Assembly: GCA_002323515.1 (NCBI GenBank)
Contig: DCQQ01000002.1
Coordinates: forward strand, 79,655 to 121,654
Direction of reading: 5' to 3'
Length of the DNA: 42,000 bases
Source of the DNA: Balneolaceae bacterium UBA1514
Lineage (GTDB): Bacteria > Bacteroidota > Rhodothermia > Balneolales > Balneolaceae
In this document: one piece after another, positions 1-8,765 of the stretch
Numbering within the stretch: the stretch's first letter is position 1
How the letters are laid out: each line of letters begins with the position of its first letter
Made by a program: the position numbers and the translations under genes
Notes under the pieces: generated by a model
Told to the model about the DNA's origin: nothing
Database searches by the model: none
The model's input: the letters and a program-made list of their open reading frames with translations, nothing else

Positions 1-1839
1 CGTCTCAATTTGTTCCTCCGCCTGTTGAGTACCTGAACCACATTCATTTAAGTTAGATGATCCACAGGCCTCACAATGGGTATCTATCCGTCGTGCATAA
101 CCGGAATAATGGCATAAAAGCATCCCTTTACGCTTATGAAGCGTCAAACTTACCGAACAATCTGGACTCATTGGAATATGGCCACAGTCCTCGCATTGAA
201 GATAGGAAGCAAAACCTCGCCTATTGAGGAGTAAAATCACTTGCTCCTTTCGCTCAAGGGCTTCTTTTACCGCTAAATAGGTAGGCACTGCCATAGGGCC
301 TTTCATCGCAGACTTGTATTGTTTAAGATCCAACATTTGAACTACCGGTAAGGTGGCCTCAGCATGCCGTTGGGTTAAGCGAAGCATAGCTACTTTATCT
401 TTCGCGACCCTGTGTAGCGTTTGTAAACTAGGCGTAGCTGAACCCACGACCACAACGACGTCTTCAATATGTGCTCGCATAATAGCCGTTTCTCTAGCAT
501 GATAGCGGGGTGCCGGGTTTATTTGTTTATAGGAAGAGTCATGCTCTTCGTCTATAATGATAAGCCCTAATGGTTGAATGGGAGCAAACAAGGCTGAGCG
601 AGGTCCAATAGCAATACTTTTTTTTCCATTTTTAAGTGCATTCCATGCAGATAGGCGCTCAGGTGCACTTAGTTGACTATGAAAGACAGCGATATCTTCC
701 CCAAAAATTTTATAGAACCGAGCTACGGTACCAGGAGTCAGGGCAATTTCTGGCACCAAGACAATGGCCCCTTTACCTAACTCTTGAGCCTTTTTTATGG
801 CATGTATATAGACCTCCGTTTTCCCACTTCCGGTTATGCCATATAGCAAAAACTGGCTAAACTTTTGGTCCACTAGCTGTTTCACTATGGCATCGGTTGC
901 TATACGCTGTTCTTTGTTAAGTGCATTAATTGCCGAAGGATCATAGGAGAGTTGTTGCGCCTGCATTTCAAAACGATTTTTTTCAAACTTGATCAGATAT
1001 CCTTTTTCAGCTAATGATCGAAGCTCCGATGCCCCAACATACACCAGTGTTCTAAGGTCTTGATGACGAGCCGGTAACTCTTGCTCTTGTACCGTCTTGA
1101 GCGCTCGTTCCCACTTATATTGTCTTTCGGAGGGTACATAAGCTGCTGCCTTAACCTTAGCCTCTTCATCTTTCCAATCCCACCAGGTTTCTTTAGCCTC
1201 CTTAGATTTAATCTCAGGTTGTTCCCAAATTTCTAACCACCCCTTTTTGATCAACCTGTTTAAAACACCCAAATCTCCCTGAGCTCTGCTTTTTTTTCGA
1301 AGCTCTTCTGCCGTCGGTTCTTCGGCTAAAGACCCTACCCAGTCCCATAGTTTTTTTTCTTTCTCTGTGAGTTCGCTAATAGCCTTAGAACCTGCAACGG
1401 AATTCGTGGTATCCTCTGACTTAGAGCCTGACGTAAATCCTGATTTAAACCTTGAATTAAGCCCTTTTTTAGGTTCTGACTGGGAAACTAAGGAAACTGC
1501 TCGAACGTACTGCTTGGACACCATATTAAGCCCACTAGGCAGTACCGCTTGAATAGCTTCTCCCCAACTACAATAGTAAAAACGATGCATCCATTCAGTA
1601 AGCTTAAGTAAGGATTCTTCCAAAATAGCTTCGGTGTCTAGTACCTTCCGAATTGCTTTGAGTTCAAAAGATGGTTCCTCCTCATGAATACGCACCACCA
1701 TCCCTATTGCATTATAATTTCGAAAAGGTGCCCAAACCCTTTTACCTATGGATACCTGCTCACATAATTCCTCCGGAACCCGGTAAGTATAGAGTTGGCG
1801 TGGCGCCGAAGCAAAAGCAATGTCTACAAATAAAGGCAA
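1..1839 (-). CDS. priA: Primosomal protein N' (PriA replication-restart helicase), 3' end missing
   Basis: PriA is a DNA helicase that reloads the replisome at stalled forks. The frame is open from 1839 to the left edge (613 codons); roughly the last 150-200 residues lie outside. Visible in order: the N-terminal DNA-binding start (FVDIAFASAPRQLYTYRVP), a P-loop GITGSGKTEVY near residue 334, the DEEHD box near 428, a GSATPS motif, then the PriA zinc-binding region with CEDCG, LCHYSG, HCEACG and CGSGTQQAEEQIE near 549-613. No ATG fits: an in-frame TAG sits at 1861-1863 and the only usual start before the conserved N-terminus is TTG at 1837-1839, without a clear ribosome binding site. An ATG at 1911 is in the same frame but is cut off by TGA and TAG. 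Identity is near certain; the start is less so. Confidence 0.95.
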   Translation of the reverse strand, partial: MPLFVDIAFASAPRQLYTYRVPEELCEQVSIGKRVWAPFRNYNAIGMVVRIHEEEPSFELKAIRKVLDTEAILEESLLKLTEWMHRFYYCSWGEAIQAVLPSGLNMVSKQYVRAVSLVSQSEPKKGLNSRFKSGFTSGSKSEDTTNSVAGSKAISELTEKEKKLWDWVGSLAEEPTAEELRKKSRAQGDLGVLNRLIKKGWLEIWEQPEIKSKEAKETWWDWKDEEAKVKAAAYVPSERQYKWERALKTVQEQELPARHQDLRTLVYVGASELRSLAEKGYLIKFEKNRFEMQAQQLSYDPSAINALNKEQRIATDAIVKQLVDQKFSQFLLYGITGSGKTEVYIHAIKKAQELGKGAIVLVPEIALTPGTVARFYKIFGEDIAVFHSQLSAPERLSAWNALKNGKKSIAIGPRSALFAPIQPLGLIIIDEEHDSSYKQINPAPRYHARETAIMRAHIEDVVVVVGSATPSLQTLHRVAKDKVAMLRLTQRHAEATLPVVQMLDLKQYKSAMKGPMAVPTYLAVKEALERKEQVILLLNRRGFASYLQCEDCGHIPMSPDCSVSLTLHKRKGMLLCHYSGYARRIDTHCEACGSSNLNECGSGTQQAEEQIET

Positions 1840-2014
1840 AGGATGAGTACCCGAGATGGACTAAAAGATTCAATAATCAACAATGGTTGCTAAGCCTTGG
1901 AAGTAGCTCATAGGATTTGGTTACACTTTTACCATAACTAAACCTTACTTCACTACGGCTAAGACTAAATCTATTGATATTCGTACTCAATATCTTCCAC
2001 TACAAAACCCCTTT

Positions 2015-2520
2015 TTACCGATCTAAGCTTCTAAACTGAATGGCTTCGGCTAAATGATGTGCGCAAACCTGTGGAATACCCTCCAAGTCTACTATGGTTC
2101 GTGAAACTCTTAAGATTTGTATTTAGGCCCTAGTACTTAGTGAGAGTTTTAAACGGCATACTTCATTAATTGTTCTCCATCACTCGATATGGTACAACTT
2201 CGGTCATATTCGCTCGCATCCATTTGAGCATTCGTGTGGATCAAAGGACGATGAGTCATTCATCTAAGAGTAAAATTCCAATATGTGCCAATGACATATC
2301 TCCAGGCTTAAGCAATCTACGCCCTCCAAGTAACTGGCTGTGCGAGGCCGAGTGATGCGGTGAACGTAGTTGCCTATCCTCGTTGAGTATCTGCTCGACA
2401 CTCAATAAGGCAGCTGCATAAATGACGGATATTGTGGATCTTGACACACTAGAACCTGAGGGGCCTTAAGGCTGAATATCGAGTAATTGATTCCTAACAA
2501 CTGTAACGGATAGACTGGAA
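2015..2520 (-). pseudogene. comM: Decayed comM / YifB (Mg-chelatase-like AAA+ ATPase) relic
   Basis: ComM is a hexameric helicase that helps integrate DNA in natural transformation. Translating the minus strand gives successive ComM fragments in the right order: VSR...IYAAALLSVEQ, RQLRSPHHS (family RPFRSPHHT), LLGGRRLLKPGDMSLAH then ILLLDE (Walker B), an in-frame TGA, THRPLIHTNAQM, and finally [18 protein letters not shown] and [11 protein letters not shown] ending at TAA 2015-2017. The stretch between Walker B and TNAQM, over 100 residues in intact proteins, is missing. The part before SRTIVDLEG is full of stops and frame changes but still resembles LSARAYNRILRV. The N-terminal domain and P-loop are not recognisable; the upper boundary is approximate. 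This is a dead gene, not an assembly slip, because deletion, stops and substitutions coexist. Confidence 0.85.
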
Positions 2521-2530
2521 CTTTTTTTAG

Positions 2531-2815
2531 TTTGCATCGTGTAATAAATAAGGTGTGAGGAAGATGAATTTTATGATTGTAAAACTGTACTATGCTAATA
2601 ACGGAACTACTCTGTAGTATTTTCAACAAACCGTCTGATAATAGTTATACATGAACCTAATACGATCTTGACTTTTGACACCGGCACATTATTAACATTA
2701 GTACATTATGAAGAGTCAACCCTCGCATTACACTTACACTCGTTTCAAAAACAGTGTCCAAATTTTATTTATACATCAATAAACTACGTTATACGTAACA
2801 TTTAGTAATACAACC
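2531..2815. other. Gene-free stretch with a short palindrome before the DUF4342 gene
   Basis: No coding frame with family resemblance was seen here; the upstream part may be unrecognisable remains of the comM relic. A perfect inverted repeat TACGTTATACGTA lies at 2785-2797, about 20 bases before the next start codon, and is followed by ACATTTAG. A similar string (ACGTTACATTTAA) precedes the gene at 17231. It may be a promoter or operator element; that is a guess from position and symmetry. Confidence 0.35.
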
Positions 2816-3193
2816 ATGAAAGACAAGAAACAAGAAGCCAAGCGCATTTATGAAGAAATTCAAGGCGGAGTTAAAGAAGTTTTGAATGGCATTCGTAACC
2901 TAATTGAAGAAGGTTCCGCTCGCCGGTTAATTATTAAAAACAAGGATAGGGAAGTGGTTTTTCAAACACAACTTGCCTTCGGAGTAGGTGGAGCAACTTT
3001 GGTCGGTGCTATGGCTCCTGTGGTTTCAGCTATTGGCATGTTTGCCATGTTCTTGAATGACTATCAAATCCTTGTCGAAAAGGAAGTGTCCACCGATGAA
3101 CACGAACCAGAAGTGCATGGAAACAGTAAGGATACTAAGCAGGACAGCAGGGATAGTGATGAAGCAGAAGTTATCGAAATTACGGATTTATAG
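2816..3193 (+). CDS. DUF4342 domain protein
   Basis: A 125-residue protein. Residues about 8-88 match the DUF4342 pattern: a helical start, a basic strand RRLIIKNKDREVVF, then a hydrophobic glycine-rich segment (FGVGGATLVGAMAPVVSAIG) and a short tail strand. The last 35 residues are strongly acidic and rich in Asp, Glu and Ser and look disordered. The function of the family is not established; members are small and sometimes carry a UBA-like helix. It stands alone between the comM relic and a convergent sulfatase gene, so the context gives no role. The hydrophobic segment could associate with a membrane, but there is no signal peptide. Confidence 0.8.
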   Translation: MKDKKQEAKRIYEEIQGGVKEVLNGIRNLIEEGSARRLIIKNKDREVVFQTQLAFGVGGATLVGAMAPVVSAIGMFAMFLNDYQILVEKEVSTDEHEPEVHGNSKDTKQDSRDSDEAEVIEITDL

Positions 3194-3235
3194 ATTACAA
3201 TAAGATCAATGTAGAATGATTATATATAGCCTGAG

Positions 3236-3256
3236 AACATCTAGAAAATGGATGTT
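3236..3256. terminator. Weak hairpin between convergent genes
   Basis: AACATC (3236-3241) pairs with GATGTT (3251-3256) around a 9-base loop, in the gap between the stop codons of the DUF4342 gene and the sulfatase gene. There is no T run on either side, so it is only a possible weak bidirectional terminator. Confidence 0.3.
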
Positions 3257-3282
3257 AACTAAAATAGTATTTAATAAGTATG

Positions 3283-5040
3283 CTACTCATTTGAGTCATG
3301 TCTGTTATTTGGATAAACAGCTTGACTTACTTGCCCATTAACAATGTTTATAATTCCATATTTATAGCCAACTTTATGAGCCACTATTTTCAAAGTATCA
3401 TTTAAACTTTCTTTGATTGGCCCATCATAATGTCTCCAGCCTAAGCTTGGTTTAATTTCAGACGAAAATTTATATCCAATACTTAGATCTGAATCAATAT
3501 TTTCTAGAATAACTATTCCATCATTAATATTTACTTTTGGCATTTGTGTTAATTGCGCTTTTCCATCTGGATAAAACTCTGAAATCAAATCTATCTCTTG
3601 AATATTTCCTTTATCATCAATTTCCTGAGTCCATCTGCCAAGTTCATTTCTGAATCCAACTAAGAGATTATGATATGATGTATCATTAGCAAGATTATTT
3701 AATTCATGTGGATCATTTTGCGTGTCAAATAATTCTTCATCATATTTTTCTTGCCTAAACCAAAGAGCCTGATTTGAATCTAATTTATTCGAATCGCGCA
3801 TCTGCAATAATTCTTTCATTATATCCATATTTTCTCTGTAGTCCAGAGGTAAATAATAAGGCTTATCAGGATAATAGTTTTTGAGATATTTGTACCTTTT
3901 ATCTCGAATCGCGCGAATCATATCTGTACTCTCGTCAAACCGATCTGCGTGCGCATGAACAAATTGTCTTTCCGTTTTGGACCTATACTTCCCTTCAAAT
4001 GCTTGTCCCTGCATAAAGTCAGGTGGTTCTATATTGGCTATTGATAATAATGTCGAAGGAAAATCAACAAAACTTATTAATCTGTCATCAATAGTCCCAG
4101 CTCTCATCTTATTGGGATATCTTATGATTAGTGGAACTTTTAAACCTGAATCATATAATAATCTTTTTTGCCTAGGAAGTGGACCACCATGATCTGAATA
4201 GAAAAAGATAATAGTATTGTCTAATAATCCATCTTCTTCAAGTTGGTCTAAGATTTTACCAACACCTGTATCCAATCTCATTATGTTAGTATACAAACGC
4301 TGCATAGTTTTAACACCAACCTCATTTTGAGGTAAATACGGTGGTATTACAATGTTAGAATCACTAGGATATAATAGTGGATATTCATCTTCATTATTTA
4401 TTTCTGATTGAGTACTTGACTCATTTCTTTTAGGTGGAAATGTAGATAAATCTGAAAGTTGATAATCAAAATTCCACATATTCGACTCATGTGTAACAAA
4501 AAAGTTAAAGACACTAAAAAAAGGAGTATCCTCAACTAACCTATTTCTCCAATGGGCAAACTTACTAGATTCATCCCAAGCTAATTCTGACTTAAAAAAC
4601 TGGTAATCTTCTTTATCATTATTCGTAGTGTAATACCCATTCATCCTTAAAATTTCACTAACCATCTTAACATCTTTTGGTAATACAACCTGATAATCAA
4701 TGAGCCCTTTTTCTCTAGCACTTGGTTGTTGTACCAATGTTCGCATATTGTGTGCGCCAGCCGAATTTGGATAAACTCCAGTTGCTAATGTAAATCTACT
4801 AGGGGAGCAAACTCCTGACACAGAATAGGCATTTGTATATACTACTCCTTCATCAGCAAGTCTATTTAAATTGGGAGTAAATGCGCTGCTATCACCATAC
4901 ATACTTAAATACATTGAACTTAAATCTTCAGCCACTAACCACAATATATTGATCTGTTCAGGCTGAGTTTTAGGAATACAAAAATTAATAGTGGTACTCA
5001 ACACTAAAATTACCCCGATTAGAGTCCTATTTATTCTCAT
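3283..5040 (-). CDS. Exported sulfatase (alkaline-phosphatase-fold, SGSH-like)
   Basis: A 585-residue type I sulfatase that would hydrolyse a sulfate ester or sulfamate. It starts with an export signal (MRINRTLIGVILVLSTTINFC), possibly lipidated at Cys21 although Phe at -1 is unusual. The metal-binding start is AED at 37-39 (usually DD). The active-site motif is CSPSR at 78-82, whose Cys78 would be converted to formylglycine. DHG at 283-285 and Lys301 in SGLKVPLIIRYP complete the usual site. The motif set and length resemble heparan N-sulfatase-like members, but the substrate cannot be read from the sequence. No formylglycine-generating enzyme, SusC/D pair or glycosidase lies in this window. 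The gene is noticeably more AT-rich than trxB next to it, suggesting a different history. Confidence 0.93.
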   Translation of the reverse strand: MRINRTLIGVILVLSTTINFCIPKTQPEQINILWLVAEDLSSMYLSMYGDSSAFTPNLNRLADEGVVYTNAYSVSGVCSPSRFTLATGVYPNSAGAHNMRTLVQQPSAREKGLIDYQVVLPKDVKMVSEILRMNGYYTTNNDKEDYQFFKSELAWDESSKFAHWRNRLVEDTPFFSVFNFFVTHESNMWNFDYQLSDLSTFPPKRNESSTQSEINNEDEYPLLYPSDSNIVIPPYLPQNEVGVKTMQRLYTNIMRLDTGVGKILDQLEEDGLLDNTIIFFYSDHGGPLPRQKRLLYDSGLKVPLIIRYPNKMRAGTIDDRLISFVDFPSTLLSIANIEPPDFMQGQAFEGKYRSKTERQFVHAHADRFDESTDMIRAIRDKRYKYLKNYYPDKPYYLPLDYRENMDIMKELLQMRDSNKLDSNQALWFRQEKYDEELFDTQNDPHELNNLANDTSYHNLLVGFRNELGRWTQEIDDKGNIQEIDLISEFYPDGKAQLTQMPKVNINDGIVILENIDSDLSIGYKFSSEIKPSLGWRHYDGPIKESLNDTLKIVAHKVGYKYGIINIVNGQVSQAVYPNNRHDSNE

Positions 5041-5129
5041 GATACTTACTTTTTTAACTTTATAGATTCTTACAAGCGTTTATTTGATTAAAAAAGAACT
5101 ACTCTTTTCAATAAACCTCTACTTCCTAG

Positions 5130-6077
5130 TTATTCCATTATACTTGTTAAATAATGTTCGGCGTCTAATGCAGCTTTACAACCTGTTCCAGCCGCTGTTA
5201 CAGCTTGACGGTACACTGCATCCATTGCATCTCCACAGGCAAATATACCAGGCAAATCAGTTTTGGTAGTCTGGGCTTTGGTCTGAATGTAGCCTACATC
5301 ATCCATGGTTAATACTCCCTTGAAGAGTTCGGTATTAGGGCGGTGACCAATGGCTACGAATAATCCAGTTACATTGTCTAAAGTTGTTAACTCACCGGTG
5401 TTTCGGTTTTTGACCTGAATACCTTGAACCACCTGATCGCCTAGAACCTCTACTACTTCGCTATCCCACATGAACTCAATTTTTTCGTTGGCGAATGCGC
5501 GAGATTGCATAGCCTTGGATGCCCGAAGCTCATCACGCCGGTGAATAACGGTTACTTTGCTGGCAAATTTAGTTAAAAAGGTGGCTTCTTCCATCGCGGT
5601 GTCTCCACCTCCAACAATAGCCACATGTTCGTTTCGGAAAAAAGCACCATCACAGGTAGCGCAAGCTGAAACCCCTTTACCTCGTAATTTAGTTTCGCTT
5701 TCTATGCCCAACCACATCGCTGATGCACCGGTGGAGATGATGAGTGCATACGTGTTAATCTGCACTTTTTCATCGATAGTGAGTGTATATGGTTGTTCAC
5801 TAAAGTCTATGTCGGTGACAAAACCATAGCGGCAATCGGCCCCAAATTTGGTAGCTTGTTCGCGGAAGTCTTGCATCATTTGTGGACCCATTACCCCGTT
5901 AGGATAGCCTGGAAAATTTTCAACGTCAGTTGTTGTCATCAATTGACCACCTGGCTCCGGACCTTCAAATACTATAGGACTTAGATCCGCTCGAGCAGCA
6001 TATAAAGCGGCAGTTAACCCAGCCGGGCCGCTACCCATCACAACAACTTTGAATGTCTTTCCTGAAATATCTACCAT
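5130..6077 (-). CDS. trxB: Thioredoxin reductase
   Basis: An FAD enzyme that uses NADPH to reduce thioredoxin in the cytoplasm. At 315 residues it has the normal length of the low-molecular-weight family. Seen: FAD-binding GSGPAG at 15-20, the redox pair CATC at 139-142, the NADPH-binding GGGDTA at 156-161 with HRRDELRAS following, and the C-terminal FAD contact GIFACGDAMD with RQAVTAAGTGC. It lies between a lipoprotein gene upstream and the sulfatase downstream on the same strand, with gaps of about 90-120 bases, so it is probably transcribed alone. Its composition is typical of the housekeeping genes here. Confidence 0.97.
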   Translation of the reverse strand: MVDISGKTFKVVVMGSGPAGLTAALYAARADLSPIVFEGPEPGGQLMTTTDVENFPGYPNGVMGPQMMQDFREQATKFGADCRYGFVTDIDFSEQPYTLTIDEKVQINTYALIISTGASAMWLGIESETKLRGKGVSACATCDGAFFRNEHVAIVGGGDTAMEEATFLTKFASKVTVIHRRDELRASKAMQSRAFANEKIEFMWDSEVVEVLGDQVVQGIQVKNRNTGELTTLDNVTGLFVAIGHRPNTELFKGVLTMDDVGYIQTKAQTTKTDLPGIFACGDAMDAVYRQAVTAAGTGCKAALDAEHYLTSIME

Positions 6078-6199
6078 CTTTTTCTCCAGCTATTATTTTA
6101 CGATTTGCTAAGATACCAATTCTAGAAATAACTGCACGTTCTTTCTATCAATCATCAAGATAGAAATTCTAAATAGGCTGGTAAGATAGTAATTCAGGT

Positions 6200-7039
6200 C
6201 TAGCGATTTGAACAGGAGTTCAAGTCTTGAGAAACATCTAAATTCGATGGGGTGTACGTCTCGGTAACAGCAAATCCATTTTCAATTCGCTTAAGTAACA
6301 GATAGTCAGGAAATATAAAAAATTCTACTTGCTCGTTTGTTTCTCCAGTTGTATCCCCTTCTTCTTGAACCACTAATTCATAAGCTTGCTGAACCTCCAA
6401 AATAGACTTAATGTTAAGAGTAACCAAACTATAGCAACTTTGTGGTACTAAATAAACGATTACTTCAATCATCTCATCTGTAATGTTCAGATAAGCGGTC
6501 ACCTCATCACTTAACTTTCGCTCCCATACCCCCATAAATGGATAAATACTACAAATGGTCTCTAATTCATCTAATTTTTTTTCACTAGGACTAAAAATTT
6601 GTACCTCAACTTCATTGTCATCTTCTGAACTTCCTGCTTGCGTTATACCCCCTTCTAAATCGATACTTGATTCACTTAGGCTTAAATCTCGCACATGCAG
6701 CCAGCGATCATTTCGAGAGAATCCCATCATTATGGACTCATTTCCCGTACTTTCACTCAATGGTTGAAGGGTATATACTCCATTCGCTTGAATATCTTGT
6801 ATAGCGTAGCGCTTGATTTCACTACATTGGTAAAACCCATTGTAAAAGTAGAAGGTAACCTCTGAACTCGTTATTTCAATATAGGTGTAGTCATTACCCC
6901 CAGTCCAATATTCCCAGATACCGATATTTTGATCATTAAAATTGGGGTCTGTGACATCAATAGCATCACAACTCAACAACACAACAAGCGTTGTTAGTGT
7001 GCAAAAATTGTATAAACAATATGCCTTCAAAAACTTCAT
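6200..7039 (-). CDS. Uncharacterised lipoprotein
   Basis: A 279-residue protein of unknown function. The N-terminus is a lipoprotein signal: a basic start, a hydrophobic run and VVLLSC with lipidated Cys24 followed by Asp, so it should be anchored in an envelope membrane. The mature part is acidic and rich in aromatic and beta-branched residues. It seems to hold two similar halves: the phrases GIWEYWTGGNDYTYIEITSSE and GVWERKLSDEVTAYLNITDE each begin with G-[IV]-W-E and reach an I-T-[SD]-E turn, both followed by a cysteine-containing segment (YQCSEIKRY and QSCYSLVTL). This suggests an internal duplication of a lipocalin-like beta domain. I do not recognise a named family. Confidence 0.75.
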   Translation of the reverse strand: MKFLKAYCLYNFCTLTTLVVLLSCDAIDVTDPNFNDQNIGIWEYWTGGNDYTYIEITSSEVTFYFYNGFYQCSEIKRYAIQDIQANGVYTLQPLSESTGNESIMMGFSRNDRWLHVRDLSLSESSIDLEGGITQAGSSEDDNEVEVQIFSPSEKKLDELETICSIYPFMGVWERKLSDEVTAYLNITDEMIEVIVYLVPQSCYSLVTLNIKSILEVQQAYELVVQEEGDTTGETNEQVEFFIFPDYLLLKRIENGFAVTETYTPSNLDVSQDLNSCSNR

Positions 7040-7324
7040 GTTTCAGTTTGTAATTTTCTACTGCTTTTAAGAATTCTTACCACTCTTATCGTACCAATAA
7101 CTAATTTACTTTATAAAGTAATAAAATAATAGGGTTAGCATTGGCTATTTTCAAATTTATTCCTTCGGTAGCCAGAAGATTTTAGAATACTTATATAGAT
7201 CATGCGCTGAAAGATCGGTTGAAATTTGGGCAAAGTAAAAAAGATGCTAAAAAAGCGCTCCCATCTGAGTTTGTCCAAACGTTGCATTTCATTAAGTTGT
7301 TATTACCAATAAATACGGAGTAAT

Positions 7325-8452
7325 ATGTTGCAAATTGCAGTACCTAAAGAAACAGCTGCTCACGAAAATAGAGTAGCGTTATCTCCAGTAGCCGTTAGTC
7401 AGTTGATCAAGGATGAGCATCAGGTTCTTATTGAAAAAGGAGCCGGTGATGCCTCCAACTTTTTAGATCAAGATTATACAGATGCTGGAGCGACCATAGC
7501 CACGAATCGGAATGAAATTTTTTCACAAGCCGATTTAGTTCTAGCTGTTCAGACCCCTTCAGAAGATGATCTTGGCCTTATGAAAAAAGGTCGCACACTT
7601 ATTTGCTTTCTTTGGGCGCTTCAACATCCAGAGTTAGTAGAAAAACTCAAAAGTTTGGGAATTACTGCCCTTGGAATGGATGCTATACCTAGAATATCAA
7701 GAGCTCAGAACATGGATGCCTTATCGTCTATGAGTTCTATTGCAGGGTATAAAGCAGCATTAATGGCCGCTTCAGAACTGGATAAGTATTTCCCTATGAT
7801 GATGACCGCCGCAGGTACCATCCCACCGTCTAAAGCCCTTATCATGGGTGCGGGTGTAGCTGGATTACAAGCAATTGCAACTTGCCGAAAGTTAGGTGCG
7901 GTTGTAGAAGCCTACGATGTTCGACCATCGGTAAAAGAACAGGTCGAAAGTTTGGGGGCTAGTTTTGTGGAAGTACCCTTAGAAGAGGATAATACAGAAA
8001 CCAAGGGCGGGTATGCTAAAGAATTATCTAACGATGCCCAAGAGCGCCAACGTCAAGTTATGCATGAGCACGTGAAAAAATCTGATGTGGTCATTACAAC
8101 GGCACTAATTCCGGGTAGACCCGCACCTTTATTGGTTACTGAAGAAATGGTCGCCGATATGCAGGCTGGCTCCGTAATTATTGATTTAGCTGCTGAAAAT
8201 GGTGGGAACTGCGCCCTTACCAAAGCAGGTAAAACGATTGTTAAACATGGCGTTAAAATCGTAGGACCGATCAACATACCTAGTCAGCTTTCATCTCATG
8301 CGAGTCTACTTTATTCAAAAAATATGCTGGCATTGCTCAAATTGTTAATTAAAGAAGGTGAGTTAGATTTCGATATGGACGATGAAATCATCCTGAATAC
8401 CACCATAACTAAGGATGGTGAAGTAGTCACTCCCTTACTTCAAACTAATTAA
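7325..8452 (+). CDS. pntA: NAD(P) transhydrogenase subunit alpha, soluble part
   Basis: Domain I (NAD(H)-binding) of the proton-translocating transhydrogenase, which uses the proton gradient to reduce NADP+ with NADH. It has 375 residues, typical of the split alpha subunit (alpha-1) found in many bacteria. Seen: the AlaDH/PNT N-terminal domain (IAVPKETAAHENRVALSP), the RISRAQ loop near 123-128, and the nucleotide-binding fold GAGVAGLQA at 175-183 followed by AYDVRPSVKEQ. It starts the pnt operon; the membrane part follows 19 bases downstream. The 285 bases before it hold no gene and separate it from the divergent lipoprotein gene, so the operon promoter should be there. Confidence 0.96.
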   Translation: MLQIAVPKETAAHENRVALSPVAVSQLIKDEHQVLIEKGAGDASNFLDQDYTDAGATIATNRNEIFSQADLVLAVQTPSEDDLGLMKKGRTLICFLWALQHPELVEKLKSLGITALGMDAIPRISRAQNMDALSSMSSIAGYKAALMAASELDKYFPMMMTAAGTIPPSKALIMGAGVAGLQAIATCRKLGAVVEAYDVRPSVKEQVESLGASFVEVPLEEDNTETKGGYAKELSNDAQERQRQVMHEHVKKSDVVITTALIPGRPAPLLVTEEMVADMQAGSVIIDLAAENGGNCALTKAGKTIVKHGVKIVGPINIPSQLSSHASLLYSKNMLALLKLLIKEGELDFDMDDEIILNTTITKDGEVVTPLLQTN

Positions 8453-8471
8453 TTACCCCTAATTACAAACT

Positions 8472-8765
8472 ATGGAAGTCGATCTAACACTATTAATGTT
8501 TATTTTTGCTTTGGCCAGTTTTATTGGTTTTGAGCTCATTTCTAAGGTACCACCCACCCTCCACACTCCCTTAATGAGTGGTGCAAATGCTATTTCTGGA
8601 ATTACTCTAGTGGGAGCCCTTATCGTAGCGGGTAGCTTAGGTAACCCACTTGGAAAATGGATTGGTTTTGCCGCTATCATCCTGGCTACAATTAATGTGG
8701 TTGGTGGATTTTTAGTCACCGACCGTATGCTAGAGATGTTTAAGAAAAAGGAGGATGAGAAATGA
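8472..8765 (+). CDS. pntAB: NAD(P) transhydrogenase subunit alpha, membrane part
   Basis: A 97-residue membrane protein matching the alpha-2 piece of split transhydrogenases (N-terminal part of domain II). It has three hydrophobic helices, the conserved G-F-E-L-I segment, and the family phrase PPTLHTPLMSGANAISGI near residues 28-45. The last codons overlap the start of pntB by four bases (ATGA), which fits translational coupling and equal stoichiometry. No plausible alternative. Confidence 0.95.
   Translation: MEVDLTLLMFIFALASFIGFELISKVPPTLHTPLMSGANAISGITLVGALIVAGSLGNPLGKWIGFAAIILATINVVGGFLVTDRMLEMFKKKEDEK

Noticed and set aside
1919..2030. Short minus-strand phrase KRGFVVEDIEYEYQ ending in TAG just after the comM relic stop
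   Set aside because: The frame is closed by a TAG 15 bases upstream of this phrase and no family is recognised, so it is treated as chance in relic DNA.
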